A stretch of DNA of 64,000 nucleotides from Victivallales bacterium (GTDB lineage: Bacteria; Verrucomicrobiota; Lentisphaeria; Oligosphaerales; Oligosphaeraceae): positions 27,298-91,297 of the forward strand of contig JAFXUD010000087.1 in the NCBI GenBank assembly GCA_017535315.1, in the 5' to 3' direction. Of this stretch, positions 1-8,864 are shown one piece after another; positions within the stretch are counted from its first letter, which is position 1, and the number at the start of each line of letters is the position of its first letter. Below the pieces are notes generated by a model, which worked only from the letters and a program-made list of their open reading frames with translations, searched no databases and had not been told where the DNA came from. The translations under genes and the position numbers were made by a program.

Positions 1-198
1 TACCCTGGCGACGAGACGCCCACGCAGGAGTTCCACCAGTACCCCGTCATACGCGGTGGCAACTGGTATGTAGAGGCACGTAAGTGCCGTTCCGCCAACC
101 GTTCGCGTCTCCCCAGCGCCTCTCACGGAAACATGCTCGGCTTCCGCATTATCCGCATGGTCGTGGCACCGCCCGCCATCCAGAAGCGCCAGGAGTAG
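1..198 (+). CDS. C-terminal fragment of a formylglycine-generating-enzyme (SUMF1/FGE-sulfatase) domain protein
   Basis: Frame 1 is open from the window edge to a TAG at 196-198 and encodes 65 residues; the start lies upstream of the window. The fragment contains VIRGGNWYVEARKCRSANR followed by GFRIIR, which matches the end of the SUMF1/FGE fold (RGGSW...CRSA.R......GFR). Family members convert a sulfatase cysteine to formylglycine or act as stand-alone lectin-like or kinase-associated domains; which applies cannot be decided from the C terminus alone. The next gene begins 4 nt after the stop, so the two are probably co-transcribed. No sulfatase gene is present in this window. Confidence 0.85.
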   Translation, partial: YPGDETPTQEFHQYPVIRGGNWYVEARKCRSANRSRLPSASHGNMLGFRIIRMVVAPPAIQKRQE

Positions 199-201
199 CC
201 A

Positions 202-2067
202 ATGTCTTCTCCCCACGACAGCACTGCCTCGACGGGAACGACAGCCGTCCCACCAGCACCCCATTCCATTTGGAAACGGTGGGCTGCGCCTGCTGCTTTT
301 TTAATATGCATATTTGGTTTCCTTGCTCTTTCCCTACCCCGCATCAACGACCTGATGGGACAGGACGAAGCCAGCCACTACTACAAGCTCATCCGCCTGC
401 TCTATGAAAAAGGGTGGCAGGAACCTGGGAAACTTATCACCTTTTCGCCGCACGGCTACCCACTCTTCGCGCTACTTGTCTGCAAGTGCCTTGGGGGCAT
501 TTCCCAAATCACCGTTCGCCTGGCGGGCGTGATTCTATGGGTGCTCACGCTAGTTGTCGTCTTCCTTGCCGATCGCGAGAAAACAACGGGATGCTTGAAA
601 AAGGCGCCGCTGGCGTTGCTCCTTCTTGCCGTCTTTCCCGCCGTCTGCCAAGCAGCCGTCATCGTGGAAATCGACCAGACCGCCCTGCCACTTGCCTCCC
701 TCTGCCTCTGCCTCGCTTTCAACAGGCTCCGCACGCATGGTGGCTGGGGCCCCTTCGTGCTGGCGACGCTGGCCCTTGCCGCCGCGCTCTGGTGCCGCCT
801 CACCACCCCGCTCATCCTCTGTGCACCATTGCTCCTGCTCACGCTCCAATGGGGGGCATGGGAGGCGAAAGCCCCCCATCCCTTGTCCAGCTCCACTACA
901 CGCACATTGGCTGCCATAGTGTGCGGATTCTTATTCTTCCTGCTCACCTGGTGGCTCTACTGCCGTGCCACAGGCATCTCCTTCAGTGGGCCATTCGGGT
1001 ACCTTTTCACCTCATTCACGGAAACCACCGTCGGCAAACGGGCGGGCGGACTCACCTTCTATGCGCAGAACCTCATCTACCTCTGCCTCTGGGGCTTCAA
1101 TCCCTTCCTCATGCTGTTGTTTGCATTGGACGGTTTCCGCAGATTCAAGAAATGGAAAGCCACACGAACCATCACAAACGGTGATTCCTACTGGCTCTGC
1201 GCCGCAACGCTCCTCATCGGCTACACTTTTGTCGGCGGTGCGCTTTTCGGCTTCCCCAAATACCAGATACCTGCTCTGCCACTCATGGCACTTGCCATTT
1301 CCGATGGCATCGACGTCAAGCTGATAGACAAGACTCCTTGCGATACTGCCTTCAACTGGATAGGTGGGATTACCGTCGTAGCCTTCTTCTTCCAGCCTGA
1401 CCTCCTCTACATCATCCGCTACTCCATGCGCATGGCAAAAGCGACGGGCGTACCCGCCGTATGGGGGCTGAAATTCCCGCTCTTCACCGCCCCCCTGCTT
1501 TTCATGGCCGTCGTGGCAGGACTTTTCCTGCTCATAGTCCTCTTCAAACGGAAGTACAAATGCCTATACACCGATCTGCTCCTCGCCTGCGCTCTTAGCT
1601 GCAATGGAATCTGGAACGTGTGTCAGATGATGGGAGACTACTCCAGAGGCTACATCTACGGCGACAAAGGCGAGTGCATGAAACTCGCCTTCCTCATCCG
1701 CTACAACCACCTCTTCAATCCCCCCTTCTGCGTGCCCGTGGAGGTCGTGCAATGCCTGGGGCTCTACGACACCGATGGGATGCGCCCGCAGGACGCACCC
1801 GACGCGGAGACGCTGGCCGACCTCATCCAACGCACCTCGCCGACAGTCGTCGCCCTCTCCCCTCTGATTCAGCCAGTCGGCCAATACCGCGAGATGATGG
1901 AATCCCCCGTTCTTCAGCAAGCTCTGGAAGGCTATGACCGCCACACCCTGCGCCACCTCACCTACTGGATAAAAACGGGAGCAGGCCATGTGTTCTCAGC
2001 TCAAAACGAGGAAGATACGAAGCCCCCTCACCCCCTGGATAAAAGCCATGAAAATACTCCAGATTAA
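202..2067 (+). CDS. polytopic membrane protein, probable GT-C-type glycosyltransferase
   Basis: 621 aa with a Pro/Thr-rich cytoplasmic N terminus (about 1-25), a first membrane segment near 28-48 and roughly ten further hydrophobic segments. After TM1 comes GQDEASHYYK, an acidic first-loop motif in the position where GT39/PMT-like and ArnT-like lipid-dependent glycosyltransferases carry their catalytic Asp/Glu, and FPKYQIPALPLMALA resembles the late loop-helix motif of those enzymes. Such enzymes transfer sugars from polyprenyl phosphates on the periplasmic face. The soluble C-terminal 120 residues follow the last TM. It starts 4 nt after the FGE-like gene and its 3' end overlaps the GT4 gene by 20 nt, suggesting translational coupling in a cell-envelope glycan operon. 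The exact GT family is not recognised, and donor and acceptor are unknown. Confidence 0.8.
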   Translation: MSSPHDSTASTGTTAVPPAPHSIWKRWAAPAAFLICIFGFLALSLPRINDLMGQDEASHYYKLIRLLYEKGWQEPGKLITFSPHGYPLFALLVCKCLGGISQITVRLAGVILWVLTLVVVFLADREKTTGCLKKAPLALLLLAVFPAVCQAAVIVEIDQTALPLASLCLCLAFNRLRTHGGWGPFVLATLALAAALWCRLTTPLILCAPLLLLTLQWGAWEAKAPHPLSSSTTRTLAAIVCGFLFFLLTWWLYCRATGISFSGPFGYLFTSFTETTVGKRAGGLTFYAQNLIYLCLWGFNPFLMLLFALDGFRRFKKWKATRTITNGDSYWLCAATLLIGYTFVGGALFGFPKYQIPALPLMALAISDGIDVKLIDKTPCDTAFNWIGGITVVAFFFQPDLLYIIRYSMRMAKATGVPAVWGLKFPLFTAPLLFMAVVAGLFLLIVLFKRKYKCLYTDLLLACALSCNGIWNVCQMMGDYSRGYIYGDKGECMKLAFLIRYNHLFNPPFCVPVEVVQCLGLYDTDGMRPQDAPDAETLADLIQRTSPTVVALSPLIQPVGQYREMMESPVLQQALEGYDRHTLRHLTYWIKTGAGHVFSAQNEEDTKPPHPLDKSHENTPD

Positions 2068-3355
2068 CACAGCCGACAAGGGTGGCGGGGCCGAGGGCAG
2101 TGCCTTCAACCTCTTCCGACGTTATCGCGAGGCGGGGCACACCTCCTGGCTGGCTGTCGGCACTAAGTATTCCGATGACAGCGACATCATCGAGATACCG
2201 CGTCTGCCAGAGAAAGGTGTTGCGAATGCCGTTTTTTTCCGCATGGCGAATCTCGCGCGCACATTGGACAAGCGCGGCGTCAAGGGAATGCGACGACTGG
2301 CACGCCTCCTCGACCGCCATGCCAACCCGCAGCGGCTTCACGACTGGCACCTGGGGCGCGAGGAATATGCATTCCCTGGCTGCCGACAGCTTCTTGACGT
2401 GCTTCCCTCGCAGCCCGACATCATCCACTGCCATAACCTCCACGGATGGTACTTCGACCTGCGCCTCCTGCCAGAACTCTCCAGTCGCATCCCTGTCATC
2501 TTAAACTTGCGGGACGCCTGGCTCCTCACAGGCCACTGCGCCTACTTCATGGAGTGCGACAACTGGCTGCACGGCTGCGGCGACTGCCCCGACCTCGCCA
2601 GCTACCCCGCCATACGCCAAGACGCCACGCACGAAAACTGGCTTGCCAAACGGGACATCTACAGCCGCTCACGCCTTTACGTCACAGCCCCCTCCCAATG
2701 GCTCATCGACCAGGCAAAGGCCTCCATGCTGAACGCCATCGAATACAAGGTTATCCCCAATGGCATCGATACAACGGTCTTCAAGCCAGCCGACTGCGCA
2801 GAGGCCCGCAAGAGGCTGCAACTGCCATCTGACGCAAAAATCGCCATGTTCGCGACGGCCTCCGCCAAAAACCTCTTCAAGGACCCGCAGACACTTTGCA
2901 AGGCCCTTCACATCCTTGCCAACAGGATGCCAGAACTGCATTTTCTGTGCGTCGGCACAGACTTGAAAGAACTGCGTGACCTGCCCAACCTCCACCAGTT
3001 GCACTACGTCAGCTCTCCTGCGAAAATGGCAGACTGCTACCGCGCAGCCGACCTTTTCATCCACACCGCCCGCGCCGAAGCCTTTGGCAAGACGGTCACC
3101 GAGGCGATGGCGTGCGGCACTCCTGTCGCCGCCACCGCTGTCGGCGGCATCACAGAGCAGGTGGTCAGCGGCAAGACAGGCCTCCTCTCCGCCCCTGGCG
3201 ATGCGACCGAGCTTGCACAGAACGCCCTCACGTTGCTAACAAATCCCCCCGACGACATGCGCACAGCCTGCGCCTCCCACGCCTCGCGCTACTCCCTCGA
3301 TGCCCAGGTGCATGCCTTCCTCAACTGGTACGAGGAGATTGTCGGTGCACAGTAG
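2048..3355 (+). CDS. family 4 glycosyltransferase
   Basis: 435 aa from the ATG at 2048, chosen because the protein then begins MKILQINTADKGGGAEGSA, the normal N terminus of GT4 (GT-B fold) enzymes; the frame extends upstream only into the preceding gene. Seen: the nucleotide-sugar domain motif EAFGKTVTEAMACGTP, which supplies the E-x7-E signature, and an N-terminal domain with HCHNLHGWYFD and the cysteine-rich patch CDNWLHGCGDCP, typical of WcaC-like exopolysaccharide and LPS transferases. It is expected to be a retaining, cytoplasmic or membrane-associated transferase. Its 20-nt overlap with the GT-C-like gene and lack of its own Shine-Dalgarno suggest coupled translation. It ends 8 nt from the convergent ankyrin gene. 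Confidence 0.93.
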   Translation: MKILQINTADKGGGAEGSAFNLFRRYREAGHTSWLAVGTKYSDDSDIIEIPRLPEKGVANAVFFRMANLARTLDKRGVKGMRRLARLLDRHANPQRLHDWHLGREEYAFPGCRQLLDVLPSQPDIIHCHNLHGWYFDLRLLPELSSRIPVILNLRDAWLLTGHCAYFMECDNWLHGCGDCPDLASYPAIRQDATHENWLAKRDIYSRSRLYVTAPSQWLIDQAKASMLNAIEYKVIPNGIDTTVFKPADCAEARKRLQLPSDAKIAMFATASAKNLFKDPQTLCKALHILANRMPELHFLCVGTDLKELRDLPNLHQLHYVSSPAKMADCYRAADLFIHTARAEAFGKTVTEAMACGTPVAATAVGGITEQVVSGKTGLLSAPGDATELAQNALTLLTNPPDDMRTACASHASRYSLDAQVHAFLNWYEEIVGAQ

Positions 3356-3363
3356 GCACAGCA

Positions 3364-6300
3364 TCATTCATCATCGTCAATGTTCCCGCAGAAGAATTCC
3401 ACATTCTGATGGGAATAGGAATGGCTCCTGCATTCTCTAGCCATTTCACGGTAGTACCATTCAGCCGTCACGTCGTCATAGTCACGCTCCTTCCATCTAG
3501 TTCTCGATGATTGGTCGCGCTTTTTCACCGTAACGGTCGTCTTCACGCCCAACTTGAGCAGACAAGGCAGTACCTTGGGATTGAGCACGGAGGCAAAATC
3601 CGCCGCCGTCAGCCCCTTGCTGTTCTTCACGTGGCAATCCGCGCCATGTGCCGCCAGAAACTCCAGCGTCTGGGGCGAGCAGGAGAATACGGCGCAGAGA
3701 AACAACGGAATGCCGTCCTTGTCTGCCACATTAACCTCCACCCCCTTGTCAAGCAGGTACTGGACGATGTCCAACCGTTCCGCACAGACGGCATGATGCA
3801 AGGGAGTGACACCCGCCTTGTTTTTCGCGTTCGGGTCCAGGCCGTGCTCGACAAGGTAGTTGACCAGCTCCAAATCCAGTCTGGCCGCACAATGGAGCAA
3901 AGTCTCGTCGCCACTGCCCACCGCATGGATGTCCGCACCACGGTTGATGAGAAACCAAGCCACGTCCAGCTTTTTGCCTTCAAGAGCGAAAAACAGGGGC
4001 GTGTCGTGGTCTTCATCCTGATTGTTGACGCTCACACCCGTGGCGTCAATTAGACGTCTCATGCCGATAAGGTCACCTTCGTAGGCCAGTTCCCGCAGGA
4101 TATGTTCCGCTTTCGCCATCGTCTCCTTCCTTGCGGGACACAGCTTCGCTATTTTCTGCGCGACCTCTTTCTGGTCGTCCGCAATAGCCTTGAACATGGC
4201 CTTTTCGTATTGTTCAATATCAGTGATGGTACCGCAGTAGTCCAGCAACAGGGAGGCAAACTGATAATGGCCATAGAAAACTGTTCTTGGAATGAGCTTC
4301 TCGTTTTCGGGGGCCTTGTCATCAATGACCTTTGCACCTCGCTCAAGCAAGAACTTCACCTTTTCAAAAACATGCTCTCGCCTATTCTGTAAAATATCAT
4401 TATCATTGACAAGATGATGTAAAGGGGTACCCCATCCTTTGCTGTGATGGTTGACATCGGCCCCTGCTTCGACCAGCGCCTTCAGAACCGAAAAGTCGTG
4501 TTCAAAGAAGATTGGAGTAATACCATCATCATCGTGCCAAATCTCGTTGACATCCGCCCCGTTTTTGAGCAAATACTCCACGATTGTCTTGGACAAGCCT
4601 AATTGCGCACTCCAAAGGGATGGACGGGTTGTTCGGATGGCTACGCCGTGATTTATCAGATAGTCGATAGTTTCCGTGAAACAATGTGCAAACGCCACAT
4701 CCAGCAGGGTGTTGCCTTCGGAATCGCACACCTGAATGTCGGCGCCATCCTCGACAAGCCTTTTGAGCTTCTCAAGATCATTCTTCCTAACCAGATCAAA
4801 GAGCTTTTTGTCACGCAAGGTGCCTCTTTTCGTCTGTTCATGTTCGCAACACAAATCCAGAATGTATTTAACGATGTGCCTATTACATGTCTCCAAGGTT
4901 TTATCAAGTGCCTTGTCAAGAATCGCCTGACGTCGTTCTCCGCTGTATGCCTTCAGCAGCATCTGGAACGCAGCCAGGTTCCCCTCGCGGGCTGCAAGCT
5001 CGACAGGCAGTATTCCATCCCAATCCGTGACATCTTCCTCGGCACCATACTTCAGAAGGAGTGCCATCACTGCCACATTTCCTTTCTCCGCCGCGTGATG
5101 CATCACAGTTTTCCCATTATGCTCTTTAGCCTTGACATCAGCACCCTTTTCCAGCAAATATCTCACGATTTCCAAGTTGTCACCATCAATTGCCGCCATG
5201 AGCAAGGTTAACTTCTCGCTCCTATAGCCTTTGACGTTGACATCCGCCCCATGCTCAGCCAACGATAATGCGCATGTGGCGCATAGCCATTCTTCATAGG
5301 CTTTGACGTTGACATCCGCCCCATGCTCAGCCAACAGTTTAACGCCCTCCAAATTGCCGCTCTCCACGGCAGCAAATAACGCTGGCTCAAAACAGTCGAC
5401 TGGACGGTATTTCCATTTTGAGGATGCTTCCAGAAGAAAACGAAGTACAGCCGTATCCTTTTTATAGGCGGCAATATAGGCTGTATTCCGTAAAATACCA
5501 ACATTTTCGTTGATTGAAGGCACCTTGTCCCAAATCAGCCTGACGGCCTCCAGACTACCCACTCCCGCCCCCGCCGACAAGGCGTCTTTGAGGATGTTTT
5601 CCCCAATGCGTGCTGGATTCAGCGTCTCCAAGACAAAAGCAAGGTTCTCCAGATTGCCTCCCATTGCCGCACCTTCAAGAAGGTCGTGCGCCCAAAGCTC
5701 CTGCACGCTGGCGGCATCAATAGTTTTCAGGGCGTCGCGCAGCAATCCAAGACTTCCATGCGCCGCTATCATGCGCAGGGTATCATCCTGTGTGACATCT
5801 GCACCGTGCTCAATGAGGCACCTGGCAACCGCCTCTTGCTTCGCTGGTTCAATCTCTAAAACCGATTCAAAGAAAAACAAATCTAAAAGCGGGACTAGGT
5901 CCGTCACGGGGTCACATTCATTGGGGTTTTCCCCTTCTTCTAGAAGGGTTTTCACCATTTCAAGGTCCCCATACGCAGCAGCCAGCGACAGCAAACGAAG
6001 CCCTTTGCGGGAAACGCCTGCTGCCAGAAGCCGTTTGACTTTCGGATAATTGAGCTGGACAATGGCATCCTGCATCGGGGTAATGCCTTTCGCGTCCTTG
6101 ACATGCGGCGAGGCCCCAGCCTTCAGCAGAATATCAACCTTTTCTGGATTGCTGGTATAATAGAGTGGCGTCCTCCCCGAATCATCTCGGCGGTTGGGGT
6201 CGCCTCCATTCGTATAGATGAACTCCACGATATCCGCAGAGCAGAAATCGATATGACTTGCAAGATTATATTTTCTATCTGCCTCCTTCAAATCAACCCC

Positions 6301-6978
6301 CAACTTGACAAGTTTCTTTAGGTATTCCAGACTGCAACCGTTTTCAATGGCGGCCACAACAGGTGGCGTGATGTTTTCGGAAGCAACTCCGTTTATATTC
6401 GCCCCATGCTCAATCAGCAGCTTGACCAACCACATTTCGTCTTGTTCGTCATCCTGGTCATCATCTTCATCTTTGTTGAATGCAAGGTCAATGGCATGGC
6501 ATAACGGCAAGACACCCTCTGAATCAGGCTCGTTCAAGTCTGCACTGGAAATTATAGAGTCCGACATCCATTCTGAGTAACTGAAATCTTCTTCACGGCC
6601 AAAGACCTCATTCAGAACATTGTGGTCATTCCTATACAACTCCTTGACCTTCGCCAAGTCGTGGTTTACCGCTGCCGTGAAAAAGGGCCGTGTTTCATCT
6701 ACAAAGGGTTCCTGAACCTGCTTTGGCTTGTCGTCCTCATCGTCATCGTCATCATCATCCTCTTCGTCCTCGTCATCCTCATCGTCCTCTTCGTCCTCGT
6801 CTTCATCCTCATCTTCAACAACTTGCGACGGTATGGTTTTAGCGTCACCACGGCACACTGCCCCCTCCTGCAAACCATCAGATCTGCCAGTGCTTCGGCA
6901 GGAAAAGAATAACACAAGCAGTATCAGACAAACAACCGCCTTCGCATAACATACAATTCTAGCAAATGAATGTGTCAT
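3364..6978 (-). CDS. large ankyrin-repeat lipoprotein with acidic N-terminal tract
   Basis: 1204 aa. The N terminus has a hydrophobic stretch ending LVLFFSC, a plausible but non-canonical lipobox (Cys27), so an outer-membrane or periplasmic lipoprotein is inferred. Residues 55-83 are almost uninterrupted Asp/Glu, encoded by a GAT/GAG trinucleotide tract (about 6736-6818). From about residue 95 to 1160 the protein is a long array of roughly 25-30 ankyrin repeats (for example HGADVNVK, TPLHHAVC and GNTLLDVA). A conserved GADVNVK block is duplicated 72 nt apart in frame (5230 and 5302). The C-terminal tail is basic (about 1163-1180) and then acidic. Ankyrin arrays mediate protein binding; the partner is unknown. 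Composition and content differ from the flanking biosynthetic genes, and it starts an accessory block. Confidence 0.92.
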   Translation of the reverse strand: MTHSFARIVCYAKAVVCLILLVLFFSCRSTGRSDGLQEGAVCRGDAKTIPSQVVEDEDEDEDEEDDEDDEDEEDDDDDDDEDDKPKQVQEPFVDETRPFFTAAVNHDLAKVKELYRNDHNVLNEVFGREEDFSYSEWMSDSIISSADLNEPDSEGVLPLCHAIDLAFNKDEDDDQDDEQDEMWLVKLLIEHGANINGVASENITPPVVAAIENGCSLEYLKKLVKLGVDLKEADRKYNLASHIDFCSADIVEFIYTNGGDPNRRDDSGRTPLYYTSNPEKVDILLKAGASPHVKDAKGITPMQDAIVQLNYPKVKRLLAAGVSRKGLRLLSLAAAYGDLEMVKTLLEEGENPNECDPVTDLVPLLDLFFFESVLEIEPAKQEAVARCLIEHGADVTQDDTLRMIAAHGSLGLLRDALKTIDAASVQELWAHDLLEGAAMGGNLENLAFVLETLNPARIGENILKDALSAGAGVGSLEAVRLIWDKVPSINENVGILRNTAYIAAYKKDTAVLRFLLEASSKWKYRPVDCFEPALFAAVESGNLEGVKLLAEHGADVNVKAYEEWLCATCALSLAEHGADVNVKGYRSEKLTLLMAAIDGDNLEIVRYLLEKGADVKAKEHNGKTVMHHAAEKGNVAVMALLLKYGAEEDVTDWDGILPVELAAREGNLAAFQMLLKAYSGERRQAILDKALDKTLETCNRHIVKYILDLCCEHEQTKRGTLRDKKLFDLVRKNDLEKLKRLVEDGADIQVCDSEGNTLLDVAFAHCFTETIDYLINHGVAIRTTRPSLWSAQLGLSKTIVEYLLKNGADVNEIWHDDDGITPIFFEHDFSVLKALVEAGADVNHHSKGWGTPLHHLVNDNDILQNRREHVFEKVKFLLERGAKVIDDKAPENEKLIPRTVFYGHYQFASLLLDYCGTITDIEQYEKAMFKAIADDQKEVAQKIAKLCPARKETMAKAEHILRELAYEGDLIGMRRLIDATGVSVNNQDEDHDTPLFFALEGKKLDVAWFLINRGADIHAVGSGDETLLHCAARLDLELVNYLVEHGLDPNAKNKAGVTPLHHAVCAERLDIVQYLLDKGVEVNVADKDGIPLFLCAVFSCSPQTLEFLAAHGADCHVKNSKGLTAADFASVLNPKVLPCLLKLGVKTTVTVKKRDQSSRTRWKERDYDDVTAEWYYREMARECRSHSYSHQNVEFFCGNIDDDE

Positions 6979-7151
6979 TTTGGTAAAATCTATCTTCCCC
7001 CAAGGGGCGTATGTTTTTTTGTTGTACCCAAGATGGGCGTGGAGTTCTTGTGGAGCATGCCGTCCACAGGCGATGCGCCCTTGCAGATGCTCCCGTTACG
7101 GCAGCATCGAAAAAACGAAAATTATGGAACAAACTGTTTGGAAAAAACGGG

Positions 7152-8198
7152 TTACAACGCCATCTCTTCCAATTCAAAGATAGATTGATTGATACGTTTG
7201 ACACCAATCTCATATTCCATAAGGAGAGAAACCAAAACATCGCCATTCATTAAGGCAATGGGGGTCTTGTCCACTTTCGACGCTTCTTCAATGGCACCCT
7301 TGGAGAAATCCCCCAATGTAATAATCAAGCCTTGTTCATGCGCACCAAGACTGCCACGTACTTGCTGCACAATGGGTGACTGAACATTGTTCTTCCAGCG
7401 TTTGACTTGAACTGCCATCTTAGTACGAATGACATTATTCGTAACCATTACCCCACGCACATCAATACCGCCATCCTTGCTTAATGGTGTCAATTCAACT
7501 TCTACAAATCCCATTCTGGGAAGTAATTGAGAAATAAGCTCTTCAAACTCGCCAGGCTTCATCGCCTGCAATCGTTTCTTTAGCTCCAAACTAACCGTCC
7601 TGTTATGTTGTTCAATCTGAAATGCCAGGCTGTTCCCTTCCCATTGTGTCAGACCGATATACCCTTTTCCACATTGAACAAAACGCTGTGTATTACCTCG
7701 CTTTTGGGAGCGTTGAATTTCCGTGATAACTTGAGCATAGAGGCTTGCCTCTGGTGTCTTTCCACTTGAAACAATCCATCCTTCCTTAATTGCACGCTCC
7801 GTTATATCCCTGTAATGCATAGGCTTCCGTTTCCCAAATACCTCAAGGACTTTCAATGCAGCCTCGGTGAATGACAACCCTTTGTCAGATTTGGAAGCAA
7901 TTGGTTTTGATGGTTTTTCTTCAGACTGGGCTGCCTTCGTTGTTTCAGTAGATGTCTGCAAGGGTTTCTGGGCAGCATATTCTTTCAAGCCAAAATAGCC
8001 ACGCTTGCACTTTATAAAAGGAGTTGTCTGAGGATTTCGCTTCATGTCCACATAGATTCGCGCACCGATGGTGGCATCTGGCGTCTTTCCATTTGTTTGC
8101 CAAAGCCCATCTGAAATAAGTGTCTCAGCCAGCTCTTTTGCAGTCAGCTCATGCCCCACTTCCATCAAAATCTTTTTCACCGCATCCAAAATACTCAT
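7152..8198 (-). CDS. Mrr-type restriction endonuclease with two N-terminal HARE-HTH domains
   Basis: 348 aa, preceded by a good ribosome site (AAGGAG, 5 nt before ATG). Residues 1-75 and 107-187 are two copies of a winged-helix HARE-HTH domain; both share a DGLW/EGWI - GKTPxAS/AT - YVD/VIT - F(I/V)xCxxGYxGL pattern. A Ser/Lys-rich linker (76-106) joins them. Residues 212-345 form an Mrr-like PD-(D/E)XK nuclease: FEELISQLL (Glu219/Glu220), GGIDVRG (Asp246) and AVQVKRW (Gln264-x-Lys266). Mrr-family enzymes cleave modified foreign DNA, and HARE domains are proposed to read DNA modification. It is therefore best read as a stand-alone type IV-like modification-dependent nuclease. No methyltransferase or specificity subunit lies beside it, and it sits in a block with toxin-antitoxin genes. 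Confidence 0.93.
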   Translation of the reverse strand: MSILDAVKKILMEVGHELTAKELAETLISDGLWQTNGKTPDATIGARIYVDMKRNPQTTPFIKCKRGYFGLKEYAAQKPLQTSTETTKAAQSEEKPSKPIASKSDKGLSFTEAALKVLEVFGKRKPMHYRDITERAIKEGWIVSSGKTPEASLYAQVITEIQRSQKRGNTQRFVQCGKGYIGLTQWEGNSLAFQIEQHNRTVSLELKKRLQAMKPGEFEELISQLLPRMGFVEVELTPLSKDGGIDVRGVMVTNNVIRTKMAVQVKRWKNNVQSPIVQQVRGSLGAHEQGLIITLGDFSKGAIEEASKVDKTPIALMNGDVLVSLLMEYEIGVKRINQSIFELEEMAL

Positions 8199-8305
8199 TA
8201 TGTCTCCTTATCGCTTTGCAGCTTTCCTATGTTTCCTTATCGGCAGAATAGAAAGGTTGTTTTCAAAACTATCATCGAGATGTGCGTCGACATGAACATG
8301 TTACG

Positions 8306-8404
8306 TCAGCAACGCCCCTCGTCATACTGGACAGTAAAACCATCCACATCCTCAATCAAACATCCAGCGAGCCGTCCATAAAAGTATATCTGTGCCTTGC
8401 GCAT
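8306..8404 (-). pseudogene. hipA: truncated hipA, N-terminal 32 codons only
   Basis: Directly downstream of the HipB-like gene (3 nt between stop and ATG), a reading frame opens MRKAQIYFYGRLAG and continues to FTVQYDEG before a TGA at 8306-8308. This matches the first strand-turn-strand of the HipA N-terminal domain (consensus M.KA.VY..G.LAG.L.E...G..F.YD). A full HipA kinase is about 400 aa; only 32 codons remain, and nothing HipA-like follows before the Mrr gene. The toxin is therefore lost or never complete here. The fragment is too short for automated ORF calls. Confidence 0.7.
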
Positions 8405-8407
8405 GAA

Positions 8408-8611
8408 TTATTCCTCCCGTTCTGCGGGAACCGCCCCCAATTCGCAGCCAAACAAATCCAGCACCACGTTCACCTTGTCCATGCGAAGCGTCCGCTTCCC
8501 CCCTTCCAATTCGCGGATGAAACGCAGCCCGACCCCCGCACGCTCCGCCAAATCACGCTGCGTCATCCTGTACTGCTTCCGCTTCTCGCGCACAAAATCT
8601 GGTATTTTCAT
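8408..8611 (-). CDS. hipB: HipB-like XRE-family antitoxin/regulator
   Basis: 67 aa, a single Cro/C1-type helix-turn-helix: MTQRDLAERAGVGLRFIRELEGG is the HTH core (about residues 16-38), followed by TLRMDKVNVVLDLFG, the usual final helix of HipB/Y4mF-type antitoxins. In HipBA systems this protein neutralises the HipA Ser/Thr kinase and represses its own operon. Here the downstream hipA is reduced to 32 codons, so the regulator is an orphan. No Shine-Dalgarno is seen; the ATG lies about 43 nt after the -10 box. Three related operator-like palindromes lie just upstream. Confidence 0.9.
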   Translation of the reverse strand: MKIPDFVREKRKQYRMTQRDLAERAGVGLRFIRELEGGKRTLRMDKVNVVLDLFGCELGAVPAEREE

Positions 8612-8614
8612 TGT

Positions 8615-8710
8615 TATACCCGTTCGGTGATGTTTTCCCTTAATTTCTTATAATTTATACCTTATCGGGTATAAAATCAAGCCCATGTCATAAAAACACC
8701 CCCGTTCGGG
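8615..8710 (-). promoter_or_regulatory. hipB promoter with three operator-like sites
   Basis: Reading on the minus strand, TTGATT (8675-8680) and TATAAA (8654-8659) form a promoter with a 15-nt spacer. Three related sites share ACCCG/CGGGT half-sites: TATACCCGTTCGGTGAT next to the start codon (8615-8631), the near-palindrome 8654-8675 that spans the promoter spacer and both boxes, and CCCGTTCGGG (8701-8710). Binding at the middle site would block RNA polymerase. Autorepression by the HipB-like protein is inferred from position and symmetry. Confidence 0.6.
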
Positions 8711-8802
8711 TAAAAAAAACTGGTCCCGCCTTTTAGGGTTGGGATTATATTTTGGGAATTATATATTTGAGTTGCCTTGCAGTAGTTGTCTAGCAGACCA
8801 AC

Positions 8803-8834
8803 TCTAGAATATCTAGAATATCTAGAATATCTAG
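8803..8834. repeat. short tandem repeat, unit CTAGAATAT
   Basis: Three and a half perfect copies of the 9-bp unit CTAGAATAT in the intergenic stretch upstream of hipB. No coding potential. Confidence 0.9.
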
Positions 8835-8864
8835 GAAACCAAAGTATATAATTCCCCCAAAAAT

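Noticed and set aside
6728..6949. Ser-rich 73-aa ORF opposite the ankyrin gene
   Set aside because: Antisense product of the Asp/Glu trinucleotide tract.
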